Shown here in pieces: positions 45,450 to 54,511 of a DNA stretch of 64,000 bases (positions are counted from its first letter, which is position 1; each line of letters begins with the position of its first letter). The stretch lies in the NCBI RefSeq assembly GCF_000759835.1, contig NZ_BBNB01000008.1:124001-188000 (forward strand), read 5' to 3'. This DNA comes from Citrobacter sedlakii NBRC 105722. GTDB taxonomy: Bacteria; Pseudomonadota; Gammaproteobacteria; Enterobacterales; Enterobacteriaceae. The notes below the pieces were generated by a model, which worked only from the letters and a program-made list of their open reading frames with translations, was not told where the DNA came from and did not search any database. Made by a program: the position numbers and the translations under genes.

Positions 45450-45472
45450 TGCCGGATGACCCTTATCCGGCA
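45450..45472. repeat. REP palindrome after ascB
   Basis: TGCCGGAT/TATCCGGCA-type stem 7 bp after the ascB stop; probable transcript end. Confidence 0.7.
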
Positions 45473-45552
45473 GTTCCTTCCCTTTCGTTACATCTCTTGC
45501 ATTTAAATTACGGAATCCGCCTTCCAGTTTCAGGTTTGCCCCGACGCATTTT

Positions 45553-45572
45553 TACTGGCATTTTATACAGTA
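45553..45572 (+). promoter_or_regulatory. LexA box upstream of symE-like gene
   Basis: TACTGGCATTTTATACAGTA matches TACTG-N10-CAGTA exactly, the SOS-box frame. It lies 33 bp before the SymE-like start, as expected for an SOS-induced gene. Confidence 0.8.
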
Positions 45573-45604
45573 ATCACATCCACCGTGGTAACAAGGAATC
45601 GTTT

Positions 45605-45844
45605 ATGACGTTTGAAACTGACACGCATAATGCCGCAATCAGTAAACCGTTTCGTCGCCTAAAGGTCAGCTATGTCCGCAAGCGGCATGAAGATCGTAAA
45701 ACCGGTAATACGCGGCGCTACAGTCGGCACGCATCGTTGACCATCAACGGAGACTGGCTGGAACAGGCGGGGTTTCCCACCGGAACGATCGTTAATGTGG
45801 CGGTAATGCACGGAAAACTGATTATTGAGCAGGCGAAAGAGTAA
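45605..45844 (+). CDS. SymE-like SOS-induced toxin (short form)
   Basis: 79 residues, shorter than E. coli SymE (113). The N-terminus is basic and hydrophilic (residues 1-42). The C-terminal part, SLTINGDWLEQAGFPTGTIV then NVAVMHGKLIIEQ, matches the SpoVT/AbrB-like core of SymE (GQWLEAAGF, VMEGCIVL). SymE in E. coli is an RNA-targeting or nucleoid-active protein, controlled by LexA and by the antisense RNA SymR. An excellent SOS box is present; an antisense RNA promoter was not clearly identifiable. An upstream in-frame extension into ascB is unlikely. The position between asc and hyc is unlike E. coli K-12. Confidence 0.8.
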   Translation: MTFETDTHNAAISKPFRRLKVSYVRKRHEDRKTGNTRRYSRHASLTINGDWLEQAGFPTGTIVNVAVMHGKLIIEQAKE

Positions 45845-45930
45845 AGAGCACGGCATAGCGCGGAGACAACCACAGAAGCCTGATGATGTTTCGCTTATCC
45901 GCCTGACGCACTGAATTGATGGAGAACCGT

Positions 45931-45965
45931 TTGCCGGATAAGGCGCTGACAGCGCTATCCGGCAA
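45931..45965. repeat. REP palindrome between symE-like gene and hycI
   Basis: TTGCCGGATAAGGCGCT/AGCGCTATCCGGCAA-type stem, close to the hycI 3' end. Confidence 0.75.
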
Positions 45966-45994
45966 TGTGCTTTCGCGGTTTCAGTCGCCTGAAA

Positions 45995-46465
45995 TCACGC
46001 CTCCTGCGTCTCAAGCTGAGCGAAACCGCCCTGCCCTTCCCATCCGGCAAGGCGTTGATAGACGGTTTCCACCGCATCCTTGATCGGCTGGGTCATCGGA
46101 TAATAAAAACCGACGATATCCGGCTGAATGCCTAAGAATATCACTTCGCCGACATCGTCTCTGAGCTGGTCGATGAGATAGTTCAGCGGCATATTGTGGG
46201 TGGTCATCATGAACATTTCGGCGATGTCATCAGGATCGATAACGCGGATCTCTCCGGGATTCAGTCCCATATCGGTCGCGTCGACGATCAGCAGCCGATC
46301 CGGTCGCAGCTCGCGGATCGCCACGATGTCGTTTTCTGGCGCGCTACCGCCGTCAATCACGACCCAACCTCCCTGTGGCTGGGCGGCGCATTTCTCCGCC
46401 AGCAGCGGACCCGCGCCATCGTCGCCCATCATACTGTTACCGACGCACAATAAAACATCAGTCAC
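45995..46465 (-). CDS. hycI: hydrogenase 3 maturation protease HycI
   Basis: 156 residues. The conserved start VLLCVGNSMMGDDGAGPLLAEK holds the nickel-sensing aspartate (about residue 16); further conserved DATDMGLNPGEIRVI and THNMPLNYLI. HycI removes the C-terminal tail of HycE after Ni insertion. Last gene of hycABCDEFGHI; overlaps hycH by 8 bp. Substrate HycE lies about 2 kb upstream in the same operon. Confidence 0.95.
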   Translation of the reverse strand: MTDVLLCVGNSMMGDDGAGPLLAEKCAAQPQGGWVVIDGGSAPENDIVAIRELRPDRLLIVDATDMGLNPGEIRVIDPDDIAEMFMMTTHNMPLNYLIDQLRDDVGEVIFLGIQPDIVGFYYPMTQPIKDAVETVYQRLAGWEGQGGFAQLETQEA

Positions 46466-46868
46466 GCAGCCTCCTCACCATCAGATAAATGGCGCTTTCC
46501 TGGTGAATATCATGCAACATGCCGAGCATTTGTTTACTCCACGCCTGCTGCTGCGGAGTTTGCCGCGCGAGCGCATTGTCAAACGCCCGCGCCAGCATTT
46601 GCACATGATTAAAATCGATCACGATCTCGCCGTACTTCGGCACCCCTTCCATTTTCCGCCGAGCTTCGCTGCCTGCTTCCAGCGTGGCAATCCATGCAAG
46701 ATACGCATCCCATGGGCAGGTCAACGCCGCCTCCAGGCAGTCGATGACCCCCAGGTGGTGACCAATCGCCAGGCTGTAATAGACAACCTGCTGCGCCTCG
46801 GCGGGCGTTGCATCGTTCTCATCAATAAACTTACGGCTCAGTTGACTGAACACCACCGTTTCACTCAT
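46458..46868 (-). CDS. hycH: formate hydrogenlyase maturation protein HycH
   Basis: 136 residues, cytoplasmic. Recognisable by position and by [40 protein letters not shown]. Required for conversion of the HycE precursor in E. coli; exact role unclear. Overlaps hycG by 4 bp and hycI by 8 bp, so it is translationally coupled at both ends. Confidence 0.93.
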   Translation of the reverse strand: MSETVVFSQLSRKFIDENDATPAEAQQVVYYSLAIGHHLGVIDCLEAALTCPWDAYLAWIATLEAGSEARRKMEGVPKYGEIVIDFNHVQMLARAFDNALARQTPQQQAWSKQMLGMLHDIHQESAIYLMVRRLRD

Positions 46869-47632
46869 CGGATGCGAGCCTCCTCAACAACCTGGTTCAG
46901 ATGGGTAACGATCTCGGTCAGGCGCGGATCGTTTTCCGCCTCCAGCCAGCGCGCCACCTGATGCTCTCCTTTACCTAACTGGTTGAGATAATCGTCGGCG
47001 ATCTGTCGCCCATAACGGTAACCCGCCAGTCGGCGCGCCGCGCGATCCACCTTCACACGCAGCGGCTGCACCATGTCAGGATGCAAAATTTCCGCCGCCT
47101 GTTCGTCACATTCCCCCGGCGCGCGCGCATGGATTTTTTGCTCCAGCAGCCCCAGCGCCATCGCAAAACCGTACAGCGTTGCCGCAGGGGTGGGAGGACA
47201 ACCCGGAATGTAGACATCGACCGGCACGATTTTATCGGTACCGCCCCAGACGCAGTACAGGTCGTGGAAAATCCCGCCGCTGTTGCCGCAAGCGCCATAA
47301 GAGATGCAAATCTTCGGGTCCGGCGCGGACTGCCATGCGCGCAGCGCTGGAGAACGCATCGCGCGGGTCACCGCGCCGGTAAACAGCAGTATGTCCGCAT
47401 GGCGCGGCGACGGAACTACCTTGATGCCGAAGCGTTCGGCGTCAAACAACGGTGACAGGGTGGCGAAAATTTCTATTTCGCAGCCGTTACAGCCGCCACA
47501 GTCCACGCGGTAAACGTAAGCCGAACGCTTGATGTTTTTCAGTAACGACGCCTTCATGCTGGCGATGGATTCATCCACCGTCATCGGCACCGGAATGCCG
47601 TTGGCGTCGCGTGGGCCTAATAATGTGCTCAT
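46865..47632 (-). CDS. hycG: hydrogenase 3 small subunit HycG
   Basis: 255 residues. NuoB-like 4Fe-4S subunit with [29 protein letters not shown] and [14 protein letters not shown] supplying cluster cysteines. Transfers electrons to the NiFe site in HycE. It starts exactly where hycF ends (1-bp overlap). Confidence 0.95.
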   Translation of the reverse strand: MSTLLGPRDANGIPVPMTVDESIASMKASLLKNIKRSAYVYRVDCGGCNGCEIEIFATLSPLFDAERFGIKVVPSPRHADILLFTGAVTRAMRSPALRAWQSAPDPKICISYGACGNSGGIFHDLYCVWGGTDKIVPVDVYIPGCPPTPAATLYGFAMALGLLEQKIHARAPGECDEQAAEILHPDMVQPLRVKVDRAARRLAGYRYGRQIADDYLNQLGKGEHQVARWLEAENDPRLTEIVTHLNQVVEEARIR

Positions 47633-48174
47633 CAGCTGGCCTCTTTCATATGGCGAGTCAGTTCAATACGGTCGGACGGCACCAAGCATTTCTGACGCTT
47701 GCAGTCCGGGCAGGTCTCAAAACTTTCACGGTGATGCTCCGCACGGCTGTCGCCGTTATGCTTCAGCAGGGCGATGGCGTAGTCGATCTCCTTTTGCACC
47801 GCGAAAGGACGGTTGCATACGCGGCAGTTGCACAGCGCAAAGCGAGACTGCTGCAGGAAATCCTCTTTTTTCCACACCGCCAGTTCATATTCCTGAGAAA
47901 GCCGGATCGCCGCCGTCGGGCAGACTTCTTCACAGCGCCCGCAGAAAATGCAGCGTCCGAGATTGAACTGCCAGGCCAGTTCATTAGCGGCCAGATCGGT
48001 TTCAACGGTCAGCGCATTCGACGGACAGGCGTTAACACAGGCCGCGCAGCCAATGCACTGCTGCGGGTTGTGCTCCGGTTTGCCGCGGAAATTTTTATCA
48101 ACCGCAATCGGCTCCAGCGGATAAGACGACGTCGGCGCGCCGGTTTTAATCACTTTTTTGATAAAGGTAAACAT
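47632..48174 (-). CDS. hycF: hydrogenase 3 ferredoxin subunit HycF
   Basis: 180 residues. Two 4Fe-4S motifs, [15 protein letters not shown] and [15 protein letters not shown], equivalent to NuoI; an extra CNCRVC...CPDCKRQKC cysteine set near the C-terminus may hold zinc or another cluster. Electron relay between HycB and HycG. GGAGT ribosome site, 9 bp after hycE. Confidence 0.95.
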   Translation of the reverse strand: MFTFIKKVIKTGAPTSSYPLEPIAVDKNFRGKPEHNPQQCIGCAACVNACPSNALTVETDLAANELAWQFNLGRCIFCGRCEEVCPTAAIRLSQEYELAVWKKEDFLQQSRFALCNCRVCNRPFAVQKEIDYAIALLKHNGDSRAEHHRESFETCPDCKRQKCLVPSDRIELTRHMKEAS

Positions 48175-48183
48175 GGCGACTCC

Positions 48184-49893
48184 TTATTTCAGCGGCGAGT
48201 TTTTACGCTCAATGCTGTAGCGCTCAAGTTCTTTGTACGGCACGACCTTGCTTTTCTTCTTGCGCACATCAACCACGGTCATGCGGTCGGTACAGGAGTA
48301 GCAAGGATCGAGGCTACCGATAATCAGCGGCGCGTCGGAAACGGTGTTGCCGCGCAGCATGTAACGCAGGGTCGGCCAGTTGGCGTAGGTTGCCGCACGG
48401 CAGCGCCAGCGGTACAACTTCTGGTTGTCGCCGGTCATGCTCCAGTGGATATCATCCCCACGTGGCGCTTCCGAGAAGCCCAGCGCGAAGCGGTGCGGAA
48501 TGTAGGTGAACCCTTCCACCATCAGCGGGCCGCCCGGCAGGTTGTCCAGACCGAAGTCGATCATGTTCAACGAAGTGTAAACCTCGTTAATACGCACTTT
48601 CAGACGAGAAATCACGTCGCAGCCTTGCTCACTGTGGACTTCCATCGGCAGCAGACCGTAACCAACGAACGGGTGATCGGCGCGGGTATCACGGGCATGA
48701 CCGCTGGCGCGCACCATCGGACCGACGTTGCTGAAGTCGCGGGCAATTTCCGGGTCAAGACGACCGATACCCACGGTGCGCTGCTCCATGTTGGGCGTGC
48801 TGAGCAGCATATCCACCAGTTCCTGTACGTCGCGACGCATCTGCTGGGCCAGTTGACGGGTCTGGATCATGTCGTCCTTCAGCAGGTCACGACGAATTCC
48901 GCCGATCAGATTAAGACCGTAAGTTTTACGCGCGCCAGTGAGGATCTCCGCCATTTTCATGGAGGTTTCACGCACGCGGAAAAACTGCATAAAGCCGGAG
49001 TCAAACCCGGTGAAGTGACAGGCCAGACCGAGGTTCAGAAGATGGGAGTGCAGACGCTCCACCTCCAGCAGAATGGCGCGGATCATCTGCGCGCGTTCCG
49101 GCACCTGAATGCCCATCGCGTTTTCAACGGAAGTGGTGTAGGCGGTGCTGTGAGCGAAACCGCAGATACCGCACACGCGATCCGAAAGGAAAGTCACCTC
49201 GTTGTAACCCATGCGGGTTTCCGCCAGCTTTTCCATCCCACGGTGGACGTAGAACAGACGGTAGTCGGCGTCGATAATGTTTTCGCCATCGACGAACAGG
49301 CGGAAGTGTCCCGGCTCGTCAGAGGTGACATGCAGTGGGCCGATCGGCACCACGTTGTTTTTCTTGTCGCCCAACTCGTTGATAAACTCGTAGGTTTCAG
49401 CGTCGGTCGTCGGCGCGGGGCGCTGGCGATAGTCCATACTGTCTTTACGCAGTGGGTAGAGTTCGTCCGGCCAGTCGTCCGGCAGCACCAGACGGCGCTC
49501 ATCCGGCAGACCGACCGGGATCAGCCCGTACATATCGCGCACTTCGCGCTCGCCCCAGACGGCAGCGGGCACGCGCGGCGTAACAGACGGATATTCCGGT
49601 TTGTTCGGGTCCACTTCCACACGCACAGTGATCCAGCACTTCTGGCCCTGCTCCATCGACAGCACGTAGTAAACCGCGTAATGCCCGCACAGCTGGCGTT
49701 CGTCATTACCGAATAAGACCGAGAGCCAGCCGCCCTGTTTATAGTAGAGAAACTCAACCACTTCCGGCAGGTAATTCACCTTCACGGTAAGGGTGAGCTG
49801 ATCTCGGGTCTGCCAGGCTTCGTCCAGCACCACGCCAGGAAAAGCCTGGTGCAGCGCCGCAAGGTAGTGTTGACCTAATTTTTCTTCAGACAT
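48184..49893 (-). CDS. hycE: hydrogenase 3 large subunit HycE precursor
   Basis: 569 residues. N-terminal NuoC-like part, then NuoD-like NiFe subunit. Nickel ligands are the cysteines of RVCGICGFAHS and DPCYSCTDR. Exactly 32 residues follow Arg537, the tail that HycI removes. Produces H2 from protons with electrons from formate. I chose the ATG at 49893 (MSEEKLGQ); the open frame continues upstream into hycD but without family similarity. Confidence 0.96.
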   Translation of the reverse strand: MSEEKLGQHYLAALHQAFPGVVLDEAWQTRDQLTLTVKVNYLPEVVEFLYYKQGGWLSVLFGNDERQLCGHYAVYYVLSMEQGQKCWITVRVEVDPNKPEYPSVTPRVPAAVWGEREVRDMYGLIPVGLPDERRLVLPDDWPDELYPLRKDSMDYRQRPAPTTDAETYEFINELGDKKNNVVPIGPLHVTSDEPGHFRLFVDGENIIDADYRLFYVHRGMEKLAETRMGYNEVTFLSDRVCGICGFAHSTAYTTSVENAMGIQVPERAQMIRAILLEVERLHSHLLNLGLACHFTGFDSGFMQFFRVRETSMKMAEILTGARKTYGLNLIGGIRRDLLKDDMIQTRQLAQQMRRDVQELVDMLLSTPNMEQRTVGIGRLDPEIARDFSNVGPMVRASGHARDTRADHPFVGYGLLPMEVHSEQGCDVISRLKVRINEVYTSLNMIDFGLDNLPGGPLMVEGFTYIPHRFALGFSEAPRGDDIHWSMTGDNQKLYRWRCRAATYANWPTLRYMLRGNTVSDAPLIIGSLDPCYSCTDRMTVVDVRKKKSKVVPYKELERYSIERKNSPLK

Positions 49894-49910
49894 GCTCAAA
49901 CTCTCTTCAA

Positions 49911-50834
49911 TCACGCCACCAGCAAGGAGACGAACGCTAAAAACGCAAACCCAAAACCGGCCCAGGTCACGCGGGAAGTGGCGCAAAAACGCAAACGCGC
50001 CATGCTGTTTTCGAACAGGGCGATCGCCAGCACGCCGATGAACAACTTGGCGACGGCAATCACCAGCGCCAGCAGCAGACCGCCCATGCTGAACGTTTCC
50101 ATTTGCCCCCACGGCAGGAACACGCCGACGAACATCTGCAACACCACCAGTTGCTTGAGGCTGATGCCCCATTTCAGTACCGCAAAGCCGCTACCGCTAT
50201 ATTCCGTCAGCGGGCCTTCCTGCAGCTCCTGCTCCGCTTCCGCCAGGTCAAACGGCAGTTTGCCCATCTCGATAAAGGTGGCGAACGCGCAGGCGCACAG
50301 CGCAAGGATCAGCGGGATACTGCGGGCCGCAGGCCAGTGGTAAATCGTGTCGGTGATATTGCTGATGTGGGTGGAACCCGCCACCTGCGCAGCGACCCAC
50401 AGCCCCAGCAACAGAATCGGTTCCACCAGCACGCCGAGCATCGCTTCACGGCTGGCACCGATGGCGGTGAACGGACTGCCGGTATCCAGACCGGCGATGG
50501 CGAAAAAGAAACGGGCGATGGCGAACAGGTAAATCAGGGTGATCAGATCGCCCAGTTGCGGCAGCGGCGAACCGACGGTCACCACCGGCAGCGCGGTGGC
50601 GATAGTCAGCATCACGCCAACCATCACAAACGGCGTCAGACGAAACACCCAGCCGGAATCGGCAGGGGCGATGCTTTGTCGACCGAGCAGTTTGATAATG
50701 TCGCGGTACTCCTGCAGAACGCCCGGCCCGCGGCGATTGTGCAGACGGGCGCGCGCCACGCGGGTCACGCCGGACAACAGCGGCGCAGCGGCAAATAACA
50801 CCAGCGCCTGAATTAACGGATATAAGACACTCAT
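49911..50834 (-). CDS. hycD: hydrogenase 3 membrane subunit HycD
   Basis: 307 residues, about eight membrane helices, related to NuoH/ND1. Conserved RGPGVLQEYRDIIKLLGRQS and the loop FIEMGKLPFDLAEAEQELQEGPLTEYSG match the family. Anchors the soluble arm of formate hydrogenlyase. Starts 2 bp after the hycC stop. Confidence 0.95.
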   Translation of the reverse strand: MSVLYPLIQALVLFAAAPLLSGVTRVARARLHNRRGPGVLQEYRDIIKLLGRQSIAPADSGWVFRLTPFVMVGVMLTIATALPVVTVGSPLPQLGDLITLIYLFAIARFFFAIAGLDTGSPFTAIGASREAMLGVLVEPILLLGLWVAAQVAGSTHISNITDTIYHWPAARSIPLILALCACAFATFIEMGKLPFDLAEAEQELQEGPLTEYSGSGFAVLKWGISLKQLVVLQMFVGVFLPWGQMETFSMGGLLLALVIAVAKLFIGVLAIALFENSMARLRFCATSRVTWAGFGFAFLAFVSLLVA

Positions 50835-50836
50835 TC

Positions 50837-52663
50837 TCAGGCTCCTCGTGAAACCACAATCACCACCAGTACCGCCAGTTCAATCAGCGCCAGGCGACGG
50901 AACAGCAACGGCGCCGCCGCGTTCTGCCAGCCCGGCACCAGCGAAACCGGATTCAGCCATTTGCGCAGTTGGAGGACGGGCGCGAAAGCCTCCTTCACCG
51001 GCATGGCAAAGCCGTGCGCGGTAATGACCATCGACTGCTCATGATCGTAACCGCAGACCCACGCCGCACCGCGCGAACGTGACGGCAGACGGTTGCCCTT
51101 AAACATTGCCATGATGATGAACGGCAGCAGCGGACAGGCGATCAGCAGCAGTGCGATCATGGGTTGTGACACCGTGGTGTTCGCCGTTTCCAGCGGTAGC
51201 GGAACGGCTGTGGCGATCATCGGCAGCAGCCACGGCGCGGCGACGCCGCCCAGCACGCAGCAAATCGCCAGCGCCACCACGCTTACGCCCATCAGGATCG
51301 GCGCACAGCAGGCGTTTTCCGCTTCTTTAGTGCGCGGTGCGCCAAGGAAGGCGACGCCAAACACTTTCGCCATACACATCACCGCCAGCGCGCCGGTAAT
51401 CGCCAGGCCAACCGCCAGCAGCGGCCCCAGCAGGCGCCCCACAAAGGCCCCGCTGTTACCCAGTTTGAAGAAGGATTGATAGATCACCCACTCACCTGCG
51501 AAGCCGTTCAGCGGCGGCAGCGCGGCCATCGCCATCAACCCCACCAGCATCGCGACAGAAATGACGGGCATACGCTTACCGATGCCGCCCAGCTTTTCAA
51601 TGTCGCGGTGACCGGTACGGAACCAGATGCTGCCAGCCCCCAAAAACAGTACGCTTTTAAACAGGCTGTGGTTGACCAGGTGATACAGCCCGCCGGTCAG
51701 CCCCAGCGCAATTAACGCCGGTTGATTCAGTGCAATGCCGGTGACGCCCGCGCCAAGACCGAGCAGGATAATGCCGATGTTTTCCAGCGTGTGGTAAGCC
51801 AGCAGACGCTGGATGTTATGTTCCATCAGCGCATACAGGCCACCGACAAAAGCAGTGATCATCCCAAGCACCAGCAGCGTAACGCCCCACCACAGCGGCG
51901 CGTTGCCGCCAATCAGCGACAGCGACAGGATGCCCAGCAGTCCGACCTTCATGACCACGCCAGAGAACAGCGCCGCGGCTGGCGCGCTGGCGTTTGCGTG
52001 CGCCTGCGGCACCCAGCCGTGCAACGGAATAATCCCTGCCAGCAGGCCAAAGCCGACGACGCCAAGCAGCCAGATATCCGAGCCCAGCGGTAGTGTCTGG
52101 GTGCGCACGTCCAGCAGACGCAGTTCCAGCGTGCCGTAGCGCTGCCACACCAGCCAGCAGGCGATCGCCAGCAGCAGCGTACCGAGACGCCCCAGCGCAA
52201 ACCACAGCTTGCCCTCTTTAGTGCATCCGGTCAGGAACACAGCGCAGAGCGCCATAATTTCCGCCATCACCACCAGTGTGCCGAGGTTACTGGCCACCAC
52301 CGCGCAAACTGCCGCCGCCATCAGCAGGTTCACCAACAGGCCGTTAGCGTTAACCTGCGGGTGACGATGCCAGTCGATGTTATAGAGGCTGACGAACAGT
52401 CCGCACAGTCCGAGGGTGATCAGCCAGATCGCATTCAGCGGGGTAATTTGTACGCTATGACCGATCGCCGGCATAAGGCCGCTGACGGCGGTTGCGCTGA
52501 TGAGCACCGTAAAACCCGCGCCAGCCGCACACAGGCTGCCAACCGCGCCGCCAACCCCGGCGATCCAGCCGCTCAGCGCTTTATGAAACGAAAACAGAAA
52601 TGCCAGAACCGCGGCGGCGGCGAACCAGGCCACGCCGCTGGTGACTAATGAAATTGCGCTCAT
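50837..52663 (-). CDS. hycC: hydrogenase 3 membrane subunit HycC
   Basis: 608 residues, about sixteen hydrophobic segments; NuoL/M-like antiporter-type subunit. Conserved GFGLLAGIIPLHGWVPQAHA and HNIQRLLAYHTLENIGIILLG include the helix-8/7 lysine and histidine region of this family. Overlaps hycB by 4 bp. A proton-pumping role is debated for the E. coli enzyme. Confidence 0.95.
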   Translation of the reverse strand: MSAISLVTSGVAWFAAAAVLAFLFSFHKALSGWIAGVGGAVGSLCAAGAGFTVLISATAVSGLMPAIGHSVQITPLNAIWLITLGLCGLFVSLYNIDWHRHPQVNANGLLVNLLMAAAVCAVVASNLGTLVVMAEIMALCAVFLTGCTKEGKLWFALGRLGTLLLAIACWLVWQRYGTLELRLLDVRTQTLPLGSDIWLLGVVGFGLLAGIIPLHGWVPQAHANASAPAAALFSGVVMKVGLLGILSLSLIGGNAPLWWGVTLLVLGMITAFVGGLYALMEHNIQRLLAYHTLENIGIILLGLGAGVTGIALNQPALIALGLTGGLYHLVNHSLFKSVLFLGAGSIWFRTGHRDIEKLGGIGKRMPVISVAMLVGLMAMAALPPLNGFAGEWVIYQSFFKLGNSGAFVGRLLGPLLAVGLAITGALAVMCMAKVFGVAFLGAPRTKEAENACCAPILMGVSVVALAICCVLGGVAAPWLLPMIATAVPLPLETANTTVSQPMIALLLIACPLLPFIIMAMFKGNRLPSRSRGAAWVCGYDHEQSMVITAHGFAMPVKEAFAPVLQLRKWLNPVSLVPGWQNAAAPLLFRRLALIELAVLVVIVVSRGA

Positions 52664-53271
52664 TTTGCATCCCCACTCTGAGCCTGCTGAAACAAGGTGA
52701 GATCGCCGAAATCGGTGTTAAAGGTCAGCTCACGCTTACGTTTGCTGGCGCGGGCGATATCCATGTTATTTACCAGATGCAGGGCTTTGGTCGGACACAT
52801 CCGCACGCAGGCCGGGCCTTGTTCGTCGAAGCTGCACAGATCGCACTTCACCGCGATAGCCCGTACGCCAGGCACCCAGTCCAGCAGCGTGCTGACGCGA
52901 GCCGGCGCGGGTGGCGCGGGCGGCGCTTTTGGTGTATTGGCGTTCGCCGGAATGTGCAGCAGTCGGCTGCCGGAAAATTCAATGGCGCCAAACGGGCAGG
53001 CGATGCCGCACAGTTTGCAGCTGACGCACAGGCTTTCATTAAGCTGTACGGCGCCATCCACCCGGTTAATGGCGTTAACCGGACACACGGTGGCGCAGGG
53101 CGCGTCTTCACAATGGTGGCACAGCTGCGGCGCAGATTCTTTTTCGTTAAGCATCACTTTCAGGCGCGGCATAGACTGCAGGCCGTGCTGGCGATGCGTC
53201 TCTGAACAGGCGGCTTCACAGGTGTGGCAGCCGATACAGAGCGTGGAGTCAGCAATTACAAAACGATTCAC
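52660..53271 (-). CDS. hycB: formate hydrogenlyase ferredoxin subunit HycB
   Basis: 203 residues. Four cysteine clusters typical of HydN/HycB: CIGCHTCEAAC, CHHCEDAPCATVCP, CVSCKLCGIACP and CDLCSFDEQGPACVRMCP. Takes electrons from formate dehydrogenase H (FdhF). An Ala/Pro-rich insert lies around residues 115-130. Separated from hycA by 146 bp that contain an inverted repeat. Confidence 0.95.
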   Translation of the reverse strand: MNRFVIADSTLCIGCHTCEAACSETHRQHGLQSMPRLKVMLNEKESAPQLCHHCEDAPCATVCPVNAINRVDGAVQLNESLCVSCKLCGIACPFGAIEFSGSRLLHIPANANTPKAPPAPPAPARVSTLLDWVPGVRAIAVKCDLCSFDEQGPACVRMCPTKALHLVNNMDIARASKRKRELTFNTDFGDLTLFQQAQSGDAK

Positions 53272-53365
53272 CAGGCATTCCTCAGGTGATAGTCATTTTT
53301 GACGAAAAGATGGCGATGAAATGTCACTTTCGACACTTATCGACACACCTGTCCCTAAAAATTCC

Positions 53366-53392
53366 CGTGACGACACGTACGGCGACGTCACG
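53366..53392. other. inverted repeat in the hycA-hycB gap
   Basis: CGTGACG (53366-53372) and CGTCACG (53386-53392) with a 13-nt centre. In E. coli this gap contains an FhlA-binding site and mRNA structure; either could apply here. Confidence 0.45.
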
Positions 53393-53417
53393 ATGTCAAA
53401 CGGGTCGTGTCCCGGTC

Positions 53418-53879
53418 TTACGCTGCCGGGCTTTCACCCGCCGCCAGTTGGCTCAGATTGATCGGCGAACCGCTCTCGACGGCGGCATACAGACGGTCAT
53501 AAACGCTGGCGATTTTGTCGAGATAGTGTTCCAGCACCTGCTCGCGGTCGCGGTTGCTGATCCGACCGTCCACACTGCCTTCAATGCTGAGCTGGGCTTG
53601 CGCAATCAACTGTTTATCTTCACCGTCTTTCGTTTCGACGTAGTATTCAATGGTGTGGCTGTTAAAGCCCTCCGCCATCGTCACGTAGATGCGAAAGTGT
53701 TCGAACAGGACGAAGCACAGGTCTTTATCCGGCGCGCAGCTCATCGCATGATGCAGCCGCGCTTTTGACAGGGTGATCCCCTGGACCAACGAATTGCAGT
53801 AAATATGCCACTGGTCCTGTAGGCGACGATGCCGCTGCGCGATGTAGTCGGCTTTTTCGCTTATTTCCCAAATAGTCAT
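53418..53879 (-). CDS. hycA: formate hydrogenlyase repressor HycA
   Basis: 153 residues, cytoplasmic, with SEKADYIAQRHRRLQDQWHIYCNSL and FNSHTIEYYVETKDGEDKQLIAQAQ matching HycA. It counteracts FhlA-dependent activation of hyc and hyp. First gene of the hyc operon behind a sigma-54 promoter. No known DNA-binding motif is visible, in keeping with action through FhlA. Confidence 0.93.
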   Translation of the reverse strand: MTIWEISEKADYIAQRHRRLQDQWHIYCNSLVQGITLSKARLHHAMSCAPDKDLCFVLFEHFRIYVTMAEGFNSHTIEYYVETKDGEDKQLIAQAQLSIEGSVDGRISNRDREQVLEHYLDKIASVYDRLYAAVESGSPINLSQLAAGESPAA

Positions 53880-53915
53880 GACAGGTTACCCGTTTAACTG
53901 AGATAGCCAGCCATA

Positions 53916-53931
53916 AGCATATTCCATGCCA
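53916..53931 (-). promoter_or_regulatory. sigma-54 promoter of hycABCDEFGHI
   Basis: On the minus strand TGGCATGGAATATGCT: GG and GC spaced as -24/-12, 37 bp before hycA. Confidence 0.85.
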
Positions 53932-53984
53932 CTTTTTAACTATTTGTTTTTAATAATTTTTAAAATTTACACATCGCTTTCGTC

Positions 53985-54008
53985 GCGCGAATGACATGTC
54001 ATTTCGTC
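53985..54008. promoter_or_regulatory. probable FhlA binding site between hycA and hypA
   Basis: The perfect dyad ATGACATGTCAT (53991-54002), flanked by CGA and TCG, followed by CATTTCGTCATCG-like sequence. It resembles FhlA upstream sites and lies between the two divergent sigma-54 promoters. Confidence 0.55.
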
Positions 54009-54044
54009 ATCGTCGTCATCAGCGAGCCTTAACAATAATCATGC

Positions 54045-54060
54045 TGGCACGCTTATTGCT
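54045..54060 (+). promoter_or_regulatory. sigma-54 promoter of hypABCDE
   Basis: TGGCACGCTTATTGCT matches the -24/-12 consensus closely, 30 bp before hypA. Confidence 0.88.
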
Positions 54061-54089
54061 TAACCCTGGCCAACACATCGGGAGGCAAC

Positions 54090-54446
54090 ATGCACGAAAT
54101 CACCCTTTGCCAGCGGGCGCTGGAATTGATCGAACAGCAGGCCGCTGCGCATGGCGCAAAACGCATAACTGGGGTCTGGCTCAAAATTGGCGCATTTTCT
54201 TGCGTTGAAAGCAGCGCTCTCTCCTTTTGTTTTGATCTGGTATGCCGTGGCACTGTTGCGGAAGGTTGTAAACTGCACCTCGAACAGCAAGAAGCCGAAT
54301 GCTGGTGCGAGTGCTGTCAGGAATACGTCACGTTACTGACCCACCGCGTACGCCGTTGTCCGCAATGCAACAGCGATACGCTACGCATCGTGGCAGACGA
54401 CGGATTACAGATTCGGCGAATTGAAATTGATGGAACAGAAGATTAA
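54090..54446 (+). CDS. hypA: hydrogenase nickel-insertion protein HypA
   Basis: 118 residues. N-terminal MHEITLCQRAL with the Ni-binding His2; zinc-binding CxxC pairs CECCQEY and CPQC near residues 73-95. With HypB it delivers nickel to the HycE precursor. GGGAGG precedes the ATG. Followed after the stop by a REP palindrome, then hypB. Confidence 0.95.
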   Translation: MHEITLCQRALELIEQQAAAHGAKRITGVWLKIGAFSCVESSALSFCFDLVCRGTVAEGCKLHLEQQEAECWCECCQEYVTLLTHRVRRCPQCNSDTLRIVADDGLQIRRIEIDGTED

Positions 54447-54474
54447 GCCGGGCGGCGGTTGCGCCTTATCCGGC
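54447..54474. repeat. REP palindrome between hypA and hypB
   Basis: GCCGGGCGGCG...GCGCCTTATCCGGC begins at the base after the hypA stop, inside the operon. Confidence 0.8.
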
Positions 54475-54511
54475 AGAAAGCCTGTAACAAGAAAGAGACC
54501 AGGAGTGAGCA

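Noticed and set aside
45540-45605. A SymR-type antisense promoter over the symE-like gene
   Set aside because: Minus-strand candidates (such as TATAAA within the LexA box) would direct transcription away from the coding start, or have poor spacing; none is convincing.
47611-49716. A 701-codon open frame on the plus strand opposite hycF and hycE
   Set aside because: It is the antisense shadow of GC-rich, well-conserved genes whose own frame carries clear Ni and Fe-S motifs; the product has no recognisable domain.
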